64,000 bases of DNA from JAMIFN01 sp964544605 (GCA_964544605.1 CAZJBX010000007.1:16919-80918), one strand, 5' to 3'; positions 9,895 to 18,223 are shown, counted from the stretch's first letter. The notes: generated by a model not told the origin, from the sequence alone. Made by a program: numbers and translations.

Positions 9895-11148
9895 ATGAAC
9901 GACGACAAAAGCCCCATCGCCATCAGCCGCCCCCACAGCCGTGCCAATTTGCAGGCCAAAGTGAGCTGGGGGCCGCGCACGGTGCTGGTGGGCGGCGGCG
10001 CGCCCGTAGTGGTGCAATCCATGACCAATACCGACACCGTGGATGTGATTGGCACGGCCATTCAGGTCAAAGAGCTGGCACAAGCGGGCAGTGAGCTGGT
10101 GCGCATCACCGTGAACACGATTGAGGCGGCCCAAGCCGTGCCCGCCATCCGCGAGCAGCTCGACCGCATGGGCATTGATGCGCCTTTGGTCGGCGACTTC
10201 CACTACAACGGCCACCGCCTGCTGACCGAAGTGCCCGAATGTGCCCAGGCCCTGAGTAAATACCGCATTAACCCCGGCAATGTGGGCAAGGGCGAGAAGA
10301 AGGACAAGCAATTCGCGCAAATGATTGAGGTGGCGCTCAAATATGACAAACCCGTGCGCATCGGCGTGAACTGGGGCAGCATGGACAGCGAACTCATGGC
10401 CGAGCTGATGGATGAGAACGGCCGCCGTGCCCAGCCTTGGGATGCCAAACAAGTGATGTATGAGGCACTCATGAGCAGCGCCCTGCAATCGTCGGCCTTG
10501 GCCGAGAGCTTGGGCATGAGCCGCAATCAAATCATCCTCAGTTGCAAAGTCTCAGGCGTGCAAGACCTGATTGCCGTGTACCGTGGCTTGGCGCAGCGCT
10601 GCGACAACCCCCTGCATTTGGGCCTGACGGAAGCGGGTATGGGGGCCAAAGGCACGGTGGCCTCAGCAGCGGCCTTGGCCGTGCTACTGCAAGAGGGCAT
10701 AGGCGACACCATTCGCGTTTCTCTTACGCCGCAGCCGGGCGAGGCCCGCACGCAAGAGGTGGTGGTGGCGACCGAGATTTTGCAATCGATGGGCCTGCGC
10801 ATGTTTGTGCCATCGGTGACCGCCTGCCCCGGCTGTGGCCGCACTACCAGCACCACTTTCCAAACCTTGGCCAAAGAGATTGACGACTTTTTGCGCGGCC
10901 AAATGCCAGTGTGGAAAAACAAATACCCTGGCGTGGAAAACCTCAAAGTGGCCGTCATGGGCTGCATTGTGAATGGGCCTGGCGAGAGCAAGCACGCCGA
11001 TATCGGCATCAGTCTGCCTGGCACGGGGGAAGCGCCTGCTGCGCCCGTCTTTATCGATGGCGAAAAAGCCATGACCTTGCGCGGTGAGGGCATTGCCCAA
11101 GAATTTCATCGCATTGTGGAAGACTATATTGAAAAAAGGTTCGGTTAA
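9895..11148 (+). CDS. ispG: 4-hydroxy-3-methylbut-2-en-1-yl diphosphate synthase IspG
   Basis: The [4Fe-4S] enzyme of the MEP isoprenoid pathway that reductively opens MEcPP to HMBPP. The N-terminal TIM-barrel is visible in VQSMTNTDTVD and VRITVNTIEAAQ, then GDFHYNGHRL and GNVGKGEKKD. The C-terminal iron-sulfur domain has CPGCGRTT and the third cysteine in MGCIVNGPGESKHADIG. The length of 417 residues is normal for the beta/gamma type. It lies 47 bases after alaS, probably read independently. It supplies the isoprenoid precursors used by HpnE-type squalene formation. Confidence 0.95.
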   Translation: MNDDKSPIAISRPHSRANLQAKVSWGPRTVLVGGGAPVVVQSMTNTDTVDVIGTAIQVKELAQAGSELVRITVNTIEAAQAVPAIREQLDRMGIDAPLVGDFHYNGHRLLTEVPECAQALSKYRINPGNVGKGEKKDKQFAQMIEVALKYDKPVRIGVNWGSMDSELMAELMDENGRRAQPWDAKQVMYEALMSSALQSSALAESLGMSRNQIILSCKVSGVQDLIAVYRGLAQRCDNPLHLGLTEAGMGAKGTVASAAALAVLLQEGIGDTIRVSLTPQPGEARTQEVVVATEILQSMGLRMFVPSVTACPGCGRTTSTTFQTLAKEIDDFLRGQMPVWKNKYPGVENLKVAVMGCIVNGPGESKHADIGISLPGTGEAPAAPVFIDGEKAMTLRGEGIAQEFHRIVEDYIEKRFG

Positions 11149-11160
11149 TGCCTGAGTCAT

Positions 11161-11181
11161 TCGCACAATTTGTGCGATAAT
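11161..11181 (+). promoter_or_regulatory. Perfect 17-bp palindrome overlapping an extended -10 (rpmE2 promoter)
   Basis: TCGCACAA-T-TTGTGCGA at 11161-11177 is a perfect inverted repeat. Its right arm merges with TGCGATAAT (11173-11181), a good extended -10 box. A repressor bound here would cover the promoter of the L31 gene about 110 bases downstream. The regulator is unknown. Type B L31 genes are Zur-controlled in several bacteria, but the sequence is not a recognisable Zur box. Confidence 0.5.
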
Positions 11182-11292
11182 CTTGGGTTTTCCACCATCC
11201 CATGACAGGTAAGTATAGGGGCGGCGGGCAGGGCACTCGGCCTTGCTTGTGCTGGCTTCTACGGCTGCCGCCATTAACGGAGTTTTATCGCC

Positions 11293-11559
11293 ATGAAAGA
11301 AGGCATCCACCCCAATTACCGCGAAGTGTGTTTTATGGATATGACCGACGAGTCAACCATCATCACGCGCTCTTGCGCCCCCTGCAAAGAAACCATCACC
11401 ATCGATGGCCGCGAGCTGCCCCTGTTCAAGCTCGACACCTCTAGCAACACCCACCCCTTCTACACAGGCACGCAAAAATCTGTGGACAGCATGGGCGGTC
11501 GTGTGGAGAAATTCCGCAACAAATACGCCAATCTGCCTGGTCGCAAAAAAGCCGAATAA
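11293..11559 (+). CDS. rpmE2: 50S ribosomal protein L31, type B
   Basis: An 88-residue L31 of the longer, B-type form. The start MKEGIHPNYREVCFMD and the SSNTHPFYTGTQKSVDSMG segment followed by RVEKFRNKY are diagnostic. L31 bridges the 50S central protuberance and the 30S head. B-type L31 normally lacks the zinc-binding cysteines of the A type. This one has Cys13 and a CAPC pair (Cys28, Cys31) and so could still hold a metal. An upstream GGAG precedes the ATG. It ends at a clear terminator. Confidence 0.93.
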   Translation: MKEGIHPNYREVCFMDMTDESTIITRSCAPCKETITIDGRELPLFKLDTSSNTHPFYTGTQKSVDSMGGRVEKFRNKYANLPGRKKAE

Positions 11560-11580
11560 GCTTTTTCCCTTGCAGACAAG

Positions 11581-11607
11581 AGCCAGCTTCAGCGCTGGCT
11601 TTTTTTA
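11581..11607 (+). terminator. Rho-independent terminator of rpmE2
   Basis: The stem AGCCAGC/GCTGGCT is followed directly by a T-run at 11600-11606. Confidence 0.85.
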
Positions 11608-11631
11608 TGCCCGCAGGCGATGGAGCGGCAC

Positions 11632-12054
11632 TCAAATGCTGAGCAAAAGGCGGATGTCTTCCAGCTCTTGGCGCAGGCGCTGCAAGCCTGCTGGGTTCAC
11701 ACTCTGGCCTTGGCCGTTGCCATCCGCGCTCAGATCGCTGGGCAGCCAGGGGCTCTCATCCAACTCTGAATCCGCAAAATCCTGTGCCAAGGCCCAAGCC
11801 TGTTTGCTTTCTTCAAGCTGATTGCGCGCGCCGCTGATGGTATAGCCCTGCTCATAGAGCAGCTCACGGATGCGGCGCACCATCAGCACCTCATGCGGCT
11901 GGTAATAGCGGCGGTTGCCACGGCGTTTTAAGGGCTTGAGTTGGGGGAATTCCTGCTCCCAATAGCGCAGCACATGGGGCTTCACGCCGCACAAATCCCC
12001 CACTTCACCAATGGTGAAATAGCGCTTATTGGGGATTTCAGGTAAGGCGGACAT
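11632..12054 (-). CDS. MerR-family transcriptional regulator
   Basis: A 140-residue MerR-type DNA-binding protein. The N-terminal winged helix-turn-helix reads YFTIGEVGDLCGVKPHVLR, then YWEQEFPQLKP and RRGNRRYYQPHEVLMVRRI. A short dimerisation helix follows with no metal- or ligand-binding cysteines. It matches the MerR-like gene that usually follows pheT-ihfA in betaproteobacteria, but here it stands alone, some 24 kb from pheT. The target is unknown. Confidence 0.85.
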   Translation of the reverse strand: MSALPEIPNKRYFTIGEVGDLCGVKPHVLRYWEQEFPQLKPLKRRGNRRYYQPHEVLMVRRIRELLYEQGYTISGARNQLEESKQAWALAQDFADSELDESPWLPSDLSADGNGQGQSVNPAGLQRLRQELEDIRLLLSI

Positions 12055-12223
12055 CAGTGTGGTCAGGGGAAATAAAAAACAGAAGCGCCAGCGGCGGCCA
12101 AGAAGGTGGACTTTAGCCGAAATCAGTGCAGCTCACAACTTAGGCTAGAAAAACTGTCTAAGTCTTTGTTTTTGCAGATGTTAAATGCCAAGATGGGGCA
12201 GGCGGCGATGCGGCGGCTAGCGT

Positions 12224-13306
12224 TTATACGCCTGTTTCCAATTCGGCCAATTGTTCGGCCTCACGGGCGCTGAGCAGGGCGGCGATGATGTCATCCATAT
12301 CGCCTTCCATGATGTGCAGCAGCTTGTAGAGCGTGAGGTTGATGCGGTGCTCGCTCAAACGCCCCTGCGGGAAGTTGTAAGTGCGGATGCGATCCGAGCG
12401 GTCGCCCGAGCCAATCAAGCCCTTGCGGGTAGCGGCTTCTTTGGCGGCGCGTTCGCTGCGCTCTTTTTCGTTCAAACGCGCTTGCAGCACGCGCATGGCC
12501 TGCGCCTTATTGCTGTGTTGGCTGCGGCCATCTTGGCATTCGGCCACAAGGCCCGTGGGCAGGTGGATGATGCGCACGGCAGAGTCGGTTTTGTTCACAT
12601 GCTGGCCGCCCGCGCCGCTGGCGCGGAAGGTGTCGATGCGCAAATCGCTGGGATTGAGCGTGATTTCCTCAGCCTCATCGGGCTCAGGCATCACGGCCAC
12701 GGTGCAGGCACTGGTGTGGATGCGGCCTTGGGTTTCGGTTTCAGGCACGCGTTGCACGCGGTGGCCGCCCGATTCAAATTTCAGCTTGCCATAAGCGCCA
12801 TCGCCTTCCATGCGCAAAACGATTTCTTTGTAGCCCCCCAGCTCGCTGGGCGATTCGCTCATGACTTCCACACGCCAGCCTTGGTTGGCGGCGTAGCGGC
12901 TGTACATGCGGGCCAAATCGCCAGCAAACAAAGCCGATTCATCGCCGCCTGTGCCCGCGCGGATTTCAAGGTAGGCGGGGCGGTCGTCATCGGGGTCTTT
13001 GGGCAGCAGCAGGCGCTGCAATTCGTCCTCTAGGCGCAGCAGCAGGGCGCGGCCTTGCTCGATCTCCTCTTGCGCCATATCGACCATTTCTGGGTCTTGC
13101 AGCAGCTCTTGCGCAGTGGCGATATCGGCCTCGGCCTGCTGGTAGCGCTGCCAGCGCAGCACCACGGGCGTGGTTTCGGCGTGCTCTTTGGAGAGCTTGC
13201 GGAAGGCTTTGGGGTCGGCAACGATGTCGGGGCTGTTGAGCAAATGCTCCAAATCAGCCAATCGCTCGGCTTGTTTTTCTAGGTTTTCGCGCAGGAATGC
13301 TTTCAT
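12224..13306 (-). CDS. prfA: Peptide chain release factor 1
   Basis: RF1 ends translation at UAA and UAG. The 360 residues hold the stop-codon recognition tripeptide PET in RVPETETQGRIHTS (the PxT of RF1 rather than the SPF of RF2). The peptidyl-hydrolysis motif GGQ is in FRASGAGGQHVNKTDSAV, a substrate for PrmC glutamine methylation. The C-terminal RTYNFPQGRLSEHRI segment is intact. The usual neighbours hemA and prmC are absent. Confidence 0.96.
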   Translation of the reverse strand: MKAFLRENLEKQAERLADLEHLLNSPDIVADPKAFRKLSKEHAETTPVVLRWQRYQQAEADIATAQELLQDPEMVDMAQEEIEQGRALLLRLEDELQRLLLPKDPDDDRPAYLEIRAGTGGDESALFAGDLARMYSRYAANQGWRVEVMSESPSELGGYKEIVLRMEGDGAYGKLKFESGGHRVQRVPETETQGRIHTSACTVAVMPEPDEAEEITLNPSDLRIDTFRASGAGGQHVNKTDSAVRIIHLPTGLVAECQDGRSQHSNKAQAMRVLQARLNEKERSERAAKEAATRKGLIGSGDRSDRIRTYNFPQGRLSEHRINLTLYKLLHIMEGDMDDIIAALLSAREAEQLAELETGV

Positions 13307-13347
13307 AGCGCGAAATTGTAGCGCCGCAGCCAGCTTGGGCCACAGGC

Positions 13348-13800
13348 TTACAAAATGAGGTAGCGCGGGCCCTGTGTATCAATACCTGCTGCTTTGCGTT
13401 GCCAGTAATCGTATTGCACGACCAAGGGCCGCACCGATGTGATGTTTTCCATTTCTGAGGCGCTCACCCAAACGGCTTGCGTGCTCTCGCCCACGCCATT
13501 GGGGGTGGCCTGCACGATGTCGCCATCCAGCCACTCGCCTCTGAACCAAAAACAAAAAGCCCGTTCAGGCTTGAGGCTTTCTTCAATATAGAGCAGCTCA
13601 CGGGGCTCAACCAGCAAGCCCGTTTGCACAAAGCAGGCTTGCTGGGCCAAATGGCGCATACTGCTCATGCCTTCCACTAAGGCGAATGGGGCGGTGAAAA
13701 TGTCAGGGCCTCCCGGATTGTCGTGGCGAATCATGAGCAAACGCTCCTTGGTCTCAAGCAAAACCCCTGTGTATATATTTGGTGTATTCATGCGGGGCAT
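13348..13800 (-). CDS. Nudix-fold protein with degenerate Nudix box
   Basis: About 150 residues with the overall Nudix pattern: a strand NIYTGVLLETKERLLMIRHD, a segment FTAPFALVEGMSSMRHLAQQ standing where the Nudix box should be, and a later WLDGDIVQATPNGVGES. The canonical box GX5EX7REUXEEXGU keeps the leading Gly and the final TGL, but the catalytic REXXEE glutamates are replaced (AQQACFVQ). Hydrolase activity is therefore doubtful, and it may bind a nucleotide without cutting it. ATG codons exist at 13800 and 13791 and neither has a good ribosome site. It is transcribed in the same direction as prfA. Confidence 0.6.
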   Translation of the reverse strand: MPRMNTPNIYTGVLLETKERLLMIRHDNPGGPDIFTAPFALVEGMSSMRHLAQQACFVQTGLLVEPRELLYIEESLKPERAFCFWFRGEWLDGDIVQATPNGVGESTQAVWVSASEMENITSVRPLVVQYDYWQRKAAGIDTQGPRYLIL

Positions 13801-13857
13801 TAGGCCCGAAAGACGGGAAATGAAAAATAGGTGTATTTCCCCTTCCGAAAGTGTGAA

Positions 13858-15078
13858 TTATTTGCTAAATTCCTGAATTCTTTTGGCAATTTCTGCTATC
13901 AAGTCTTGCGCCAAAGCGCGTTTGCTCTTGCACTCAGTGGCGCGGCTGCCTTGCGCATCCACCAGCAGCAGGGCATTGTCATCTTGGCCAAAGGTTTCAT
14001 GGCCAATATTGCCCACCAACAAAGGCACGCCTTTGCGCTCGCGCTTGGCCTTGGCATAGGCTTCTAGGTTTTCGCTTTCAGCGGCAAAACCCACGCAATA
14101 AAGCTGGCCCGCCTTGGCGCGGGCGCTGGCGGCAATGGTGGCCAAAATATCGGGGTTTTCTGCAAATTCGAGCGCAGGCACTTGGCCTGAAGCATCTTTT
14201 TTCAGCTTCTGCTCGGCGGCATTGGCGACACGCCAATCGGCCACGGCGGCGGCGGCAATAAAAATATCGGCCGCTTCATACAGGCTTTGCACGGTGGCCA
14301 GCATGTCTTGCGCCGACTGCACGGGGTAGCGCTTGACGCCGCGCGGGCAGGGCAGGGCCACAGGGCCGCTGACCAAGCGCACATCGGCCCCTGCTTCACG
14401 GGCGGCTTGGGCCAGGGCATAGCCCATTTTGCCGCTGCTGCGATTCGTGATGCCACGCACGGGGTCAATCGCTTCATAAGTTGGCCCTGCCGTGATGAGC
14501 ACGGTTTTACCCGCCAAATGCTGGGGTGTGAAGGCGGCGACGATATCGGCATACAGCTCATCAGCTTCAAGCATACGGCCATCGCCAAACTCGCCGCAGG
14601 CTTGTTCGCCGTGGCCCACGCCCAAATTCGTTGCGCCATCGGCCACGCACTGGGCCAAATTGCGCTGGGTGGCGGGGTGCAGCCACATCTCGCGGTTCAT
14701 GGCTGGGGCCAGCAGCAGGGGTTTGGCAGCGGGGCGGGCCAAGCAAGTGAGGCTGATGATTTCATCGCTGCGGCCTTGGGCTAGCTTGGCGATCATGTCG
14801 GCGCTGGCGGGGGCCAGCACAATCAAATCGGCATCGCGCCCCAAATTGATATGGGCCATGTGGTTGGCGGGGCGGGCATCCCATTGGTCGGTCACCACGG
14901 CTTGGCCGCTGAGGGCTTGTAAAGTAGTGGGCGTGATGAAGTGGCAGGCCGCCTCGCTCATCATCACCTGCACTTGCGCGCCCGCTTTCACCAACAAACG
15001 GGTCAGCTCGGCTGCTTTATAAGACGCAATGCCGCCACTCAAGCCCAGAAGGATTTTTTTACCGTGTAATTCTTGCAT
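13858..15078 (-). CDS. coaBC: CoaBC: phosphopantothenoylcysteine decarboxylase / synthetase
   Basis: A bifunctional coenzyme A enzyme: CoaB joins cysteine to 4'-phosphopantothenate, and CoaC decarboxylates the product with FMN. The N-terminal CoaC part has GKKILLGLSGGIASYKAAEL, the ANHMAHINLGRDADLIVLAP region with the active His, and the PAMNREMW motif. The C-terminal CoaB part starts near VLITAGPTYEAIDPVR-GITNRSSGKMG. The ATG at 15078 (MQELHGKK) gives 406 residues and matches the family start better than the upstream ATG at 15117. It is divergent from rho. Confidence 0.93.
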   Translation of the reverse strand: MQELHGKKILLGLSGGIASYKAAELTRLLVKAGAQVQVMMSEAACHFITPTTLQALSGQAVVTDQWDARPANHMAHINLGRDADLIVLAPASADMIAKLAQGRSDEIISLTCLARPAAKPLLLAPAMNREMWLHPATQRNLAQCVADGATNLGVGHGEQACGEFGDGRMLEADELYADIVAAFTPQHLAGKTVLITAGPTYEAIDPVRGITNRSSGKMGYALAQAAREAGADVRLVSGPVALPCPRGVKRYPVQSAQDMLATVQSLYEAADIFIAAAAVADWRVANAAEQKLKKDASGQVPALEFAENPDILATIAASARAKAGQLYCVGFAAESENLEAYAKAKRERKGVPLLVGNIGHETFGQDDNALLLVDAQGSRATECKSKRALAQDLIAEIAKRIQEFSK

Positions 15079-15117
15079 GGGCTTGAATGTAGCATTTTCA
15101 GTGCGGCTTTCAAGCAA

Positions 15118-15379
15118 AACCTGTGTAGAATGCGTGCTTTCACTTTTGCAGCCGGGCTTTGGGTCTGGCGCTTATAAGTGAGGCTGGGTCCCAAGCATCA
15201 TCAAAACCCAAGCCTTGGCACACTCGCCCATCGCCTTTCTATAGGGCTTTGGAACGCTTGAGTCGCCCCCTTCCCCTCTTTCTGTTTTCCTTGCGCATTT
15301 CGCCGCCATCTCTTTTCTTTTCATTCAATTTCGCTGTTCTAAAGCAGCCCTCGGGCCGCACTAGAGAGCCCGTCGCACC
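15118..15379 (+). promoter_or_regulatory. rho leader with C/U-rich, G-poor rut-like stretch
   Basis: The long gap between coaBC and rho holds a strikingly pyrimidine-rich, G-poor stretch at about 15263-15340 (for example CCCCCTTCCCCTCTTTCTG). That is the composition of a Rho-utilisation site. rho mRNA is known to be autoregulated by attenuation in its leader in E. coli, so this may be the same circuit. No rho-independent hairpin is seen in the stretch. Confidence 0.45.
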
Positions 15380-16642
15380 ATGCATTTAAACGAACTCAAA
15401 ACCCAGCACATTTCCGCCATTCAGCAGCAAGCCGAAGAGCTGCAAATTGACAATGCCGGCCGTATGCGCAAACAAGAGCTGATGATGGCCATCATCAAAA
15501 AGCGCGCCAAAGCAGGCGAAGAAGTGGTGGCCGATGGCGTGCTGGAAATCCTGCCCGATGGTTTTGGCTTTTTGCGCAGCCCAGATGCCAGCTTCACCGC
15601 CAGCACCGACGACATCTACATCAGCCCCAGCCAAGTGCGCCGCTTCAATCTGCATTCGGGCGACCAAATCGAGGGCGAGGTGCGCATCCCCAAAGACGGC
15701 GAACGCTATTTTGCGCTGAACAAGCTCGACAAAATCAACGGCATGGCGCCCGAGAAGATGAAGCACCGCATCATGTTCGAGAACCTCACGCCGCTGTTCC
15801 CCACCCGCCCTTTCCGCCTTGAGCGCGACATCAAAGGCGAAGAAAACATCACCGGCCGCGTCATCGACCTCATCGCCCCCATGGGCTATGGCCAACGCGC
15901 CCTGCTGGTGGCCCCGCCCAAAAGCGGCAAAACCGTGATGATGCAGCACATTGCCCACGCCATTGTCGCGAACAACCCTGATGTGCACCTGATGGTGCTG
16001 CTGGTGGACGAGCGCCCTGAGGAAGTGACAGAAATGCAGCGCAGCGTGCGCGGCGAGGTCATCAGCTCCACTTTTGACGAGCCCGCCACCCGCCATGTGC
16101 ATGTGGCTGAAATGGTGATTGAACGCGCCAAGCGCTTGGTTGAGCTGAAAAAAGATGTCGTCATCTTGCTCGACTCCATCACCCGCTTGGCCCGCGCCTA
16201 CAACAATGTCATGCCCAGCAGCGGCAAAATTGGCTCAGGCGGTATCGACACCAACGCCCTGCATCGCCCCAAGCGCTTTTTTGGCGCGGCCCGCAATGTG
16301 GAAGAAGGCGGCAGCCTCACCATCATCGGCACGGCCTTGGTCGATACTGGCAGCCGCATGGACGAAGTGATTTTTGAGGAATTCAAAGGCACGGGGAACT
16401 GTGAAGTGCTGCTCAGCCGCCGTCTCTATGAGAAACGCATCTTCCCCGCCATTGATTTGAGCAAATCAAGCACCCGCCGCGAGGAGCTGCTGCTCACGCC
16501 TGAAGTGCTGCAAAAAACCCGCATCCTGCGCCAATTCATGCACAGCATGGACGAGGTCGAGGCCATGAGTTTGGTGCAAAAACAAATGAAGGCCACCAAG
16601 AACAACATCGAGTTCCTGGAAGCCATGCGCCGTGGCGGTTGA
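15380..16642 (+). CDS. rho: Transcription termination factor Rho
   Basis: A hexameric RNA-dependent ATPase that ends transcription at rut sites. The N-terminal Rho_N helix bundle starts MHLNELKTQHISAIQ. The cold-shock-like RNA-binding domain contains GFGFLRSP and YISPSQVRRFNLHSGD. The ATPase has Walker A LVAPPKSGKTVMMQ near residue 180, then DERPEEVTEM, the Walker B VILLDSITRLARAYN, and the Q/R-loop region. The length of 420 residues is usual. trxA, a common upstream neighbour, is missing. The long C/U-rich leader suggests self-regulation. Confidence 0.97.
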   Translation: MHLNELKTQHISAIQQQAEELQIDNAGRMRKQELMMAIIKKRAKAGEEVVADGVLEILPDGFGFLRSPDASFTASTDDIYISPSQVRRFNLHSGDQIEGEVRIPKDGERYFALNKLDKINGMAPEKMKHRIMFENLTPLFPTRPFRLERDIKGEENITGRVIDLIAPMGYGQRALLVAPPKSGKTVMMQHIAHAIVANNPDVHLMVLLVDERPEEVTEMQRSVRGEVISSTFDEPATRHVHVAEMVIERAKRLVELKKDVVILLDSITRLARAYNNVMPSSGKIGSGGIDTNALHRPKRFFGAARNVEEGGSLTIIGTALVDTGSRMDEVIFEEFKGTGNCEVLLSRRLYEKRIFPAIDLSKSSTRREELLLTPEVLQKTRILRQFMHSMDEVEAMSLVQKQMKATKNNIEFLEAMRRGG

Positions 16643-16668
16643 GGCTTGTGCCGCATTCGCCCCATGAG

Positions 16669-16692
16669 AAAACAGCCTGCGGGCTGTTTTTT
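16669..16692. terminator. Rho-independent terminator between rho and hicB
   Basis: The stem AACAGCC/GGCTGTT with a TGCG loop is followed by six T. It lies between the convergent rho and hicB genes. Confidence 0.85.
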
Positions 16693-16695
16693 CGT

Positions 16696-17031
16696 TTAGG
16701 CCAGCTCTTGGCTGAGTAAAAGCTCTTGCGCCATGGCATTCAAGCTCTTGCCCTCGGCTTGGGCGCGCAGAGCCAAGCGCTCATGCAATTGCGGAGAAAT
16801 CCGTAAATTGAATTTGCCTGAGAACTGTTTTTTGGGCTCGATACCTTGCTCGGCACACACTTGCAAATACACCGCCAAAGAGTCGGCGAAAGCCTGACGC
16901 AGCGCAGCTGGGTCGGCACCATAAAAATCAGCGCCGCCGCTGAGGCCCAAAATTTCACCGCGAAACAAATCCAAATCTGCATCGTATTCAATTTTGGCGC
17001 TATAGCCCTTGTGTTTCATGATGTTGTTCAT
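16696..17031 (-). CDS. hicB: HicB-family antitoxin
   Basis: The antitoxin of the hicAB pair, about 111 residues. The N-terminal half is the HicB fold (GYSAKIEYDADLDLFRGEI, LGLSGGADFYG), which covers the toxin active site. The C-terminal half is a ribbon-helix-helix DNA-binding domain (GKFNLRISPQLHERLALRA) followed by an alpha-helical end. The ATG at 17031 overlaps the hicA stop (ATGA-type overlap), so the longer reading from 17058 is rejected. The DNA-binding domain should recognise the palindrome just upstream of hicA. Confidence 0.88.
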   Translation of the reverse strand: MNNIMKHKGYSAKIEYDADLDLFRGEILGLSGGADFYGADPAALRQAFADSLAVYLQVCAEQGIEPKKQFSGKFNLRISPQLHERLALRAQAEGKSLNAMAQELLLSQELA

Positions 17032-17282
17032 GGCTGAACTCCGTTTTCTTCTAACCACTTGCGTATGCTGCTGACGGCCGCTTTCGGGGTATCGGGCCGT
17101 GGGTGCGGACGATGAAAAACCCGAACCTGAGCAAACAACACCACCGCAATACGGCTGCCTTCGCGCTCGCTCACCTCAGCGCCCAAAGCCAGAAACAAGG
17201 CCTCAATATCTGCCCAGAGCACATTGGCGCTGACGGGGCGGGCATAAATCAACTCTAAAGTGCGCTGGTGTTTGCGTTTCAT
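17028..17282 (-). CDS. hicA: HicA-family mRNA-interferase toxin
   Basis: An 84-residue toxin with the double-stranded-RNA-binding-like HicA fold, expected to cut mRNA when free of HicB. The sequence MKRKHQRTLELIYARPVSA, the helix ADIEALFLALGAEVSEREG, and RVFHRPHPRPDTPK with the conserved His residues are typical of the HicA class paired with long HicB proteins. The gene begins at the ATG at 17282, directly after the operator palindrome. No clear ribosome site lies between, so the message may be nearly leaderless. It sits just after the end of apaH on the same strand. Confidence 0.88.
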   Translation of the reverse strand: MKRKHQRTLELIYARPVSANVLWADIEALFLALGAEVSEREGSRIAVVLFAQVRVFHRPHPRPDTPKAAVSSIRKWLEENGVQP

Positions 17283-17286
17283 GCCC

Positions 17287-17322
17287 AAATGGTATCAAAA
17301 AGTAATACCATTTGCCAGTCAA
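17287..17322 (-). promoter_or_regulatory. hicAB promoter and palindromic operator
   Basis: A perfect 9-9-9 inverted repeat, AAATGGTAT / ATACCATTT, occupies 17287-17313. On the minus strand a TTGACT -35 (17317-17322) and a TTTGAT -10 (17294-17299) are spaced by 17 bases. The palindrome therefore overlaps the spacer and the -10, the expected place for HicB self-repression. Confidence 0.6.
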
Positions 17323-18164
17323 AACGGCTTCAAAGCCCCAGGCATATCGGCGCAATTGACTTGCAGCAGCTCGCGGCGGCCACCATCCACCCGCATGGCA
17401 GACAGGCAGCCGCCCCACACGCAGCCCGTATCCAGCGCCATCAAATCAGGCCGCAGCACATGGCCCAGCGTGCTCCAGTGCCCAAAGGCAATGGCCTCGC
17501 CTTCACTTTGGCGGCCGGGCACATCAAACCACGGCAGCAGGCCCTGTGGCGCTTGGCCCGCGCCCTCTTTGGTGGCAAAGTCCATGCGGCCCTCTGGCGT
17601 GCAAAAACGCAAACGCGTGGCGGCATTCACAATCAAGCGCAGGCGCTCAGCCCCAGCCAAATCAGCATCCCACACATCGGGCGCATTGCCATACATTTGC
17701 GCCAGCCAGTCGCTGTAATCGGGCGCTTGCAGGCGCTCGGCCACCTCTTGCGCCAAGGTCAAAGCCTGCGCCGTGTTCCACTGCGGCAGTAGGCCCGCAT
17801 GAACCAGCAAAATATCTTGCACGCCGTCGTGAATCTGGCGCATCAAAGGCTGTTGGCGCAGCCACGCCACAATCGCAGCCCGCTCAGGCGCGGCCAAAAT
17901 CGCCGCCAAAGTATCGTGCCGCCCCGCAGGGCGCTGGCCCGCTTCTACGGCCAAAAAATGCAAATCATGATTGCCTAAAATGCAAGGCGCACTGCCGCCC
18001 AAAGCCATCAAGCGCCGCGCCGTGGCCAAAGAATCAGGCCCACGGTTGAGCATATCGCCCAAGCAATAGAGCACATCGCGGCTGGGGGAGAAATCCAGCT
18101 TGGCCAGCACTTGGCCAAGGGCCGCATCGCAGCCTTGGATGTCGCCAATCAGGTAAATTGCCAT
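17319..18164 (-). CDS. apaH: Symmetrical bis(5'-nucleosyl)-tetraphosphatase ApaH
   Basis: Splits Ap4A and related dinucleotides, including Np4 RNA caps, into two NDPs. It is a metallophosphoesterase with GDIQGC near the start, GDMLNRGPDS, GNHDLHFL and the later HAGLLPQW and HWSTLG histidines. The length of 281 residues is usual. ATG at 18164. The gene stands alone with a repeat-rich gap upstream. Confidence 0.93.
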   Translation of the reverse strand: MAIYLIGDIQGCDAALGQVLAKLDFSPSRDVLYCLGDMLNRGPDSLATARRLMALGGSAPCILGNHDLHFLAVEAGQRPAGRHDTLAAILAAPERAAIVAWLRQQPLMRQIHDGVQDILLVHAGLLPQWNTAQALTLAQEVAERLQAPDYSDWLAQMYGNAPDVWDADLAGAERLRLIVNAATRLRFCTPEGRMDFATKEGAGQAPQGLLPWFDVPGRQSEGEAIAFGHWSTLGHVLRPDLMALDTGCVWGGCLSAMRVDGGRRELLQVNCADMPGALKPF

Positions 18165-18223
18165 GAATGAAAAGTCATTTCTCTGCTTCCCATGCTTTGC
18201 GTAGGAGCCTGAAACGGGTTTTT

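Noticed and set aside
12055..12223. tRNA gene near the MerR regulator, as in related genomes
   Set aside because: No TPsiC-loop-like GGTTCRA or acceptor-stem pairing is seen in this gap or in the other intergenic regions.
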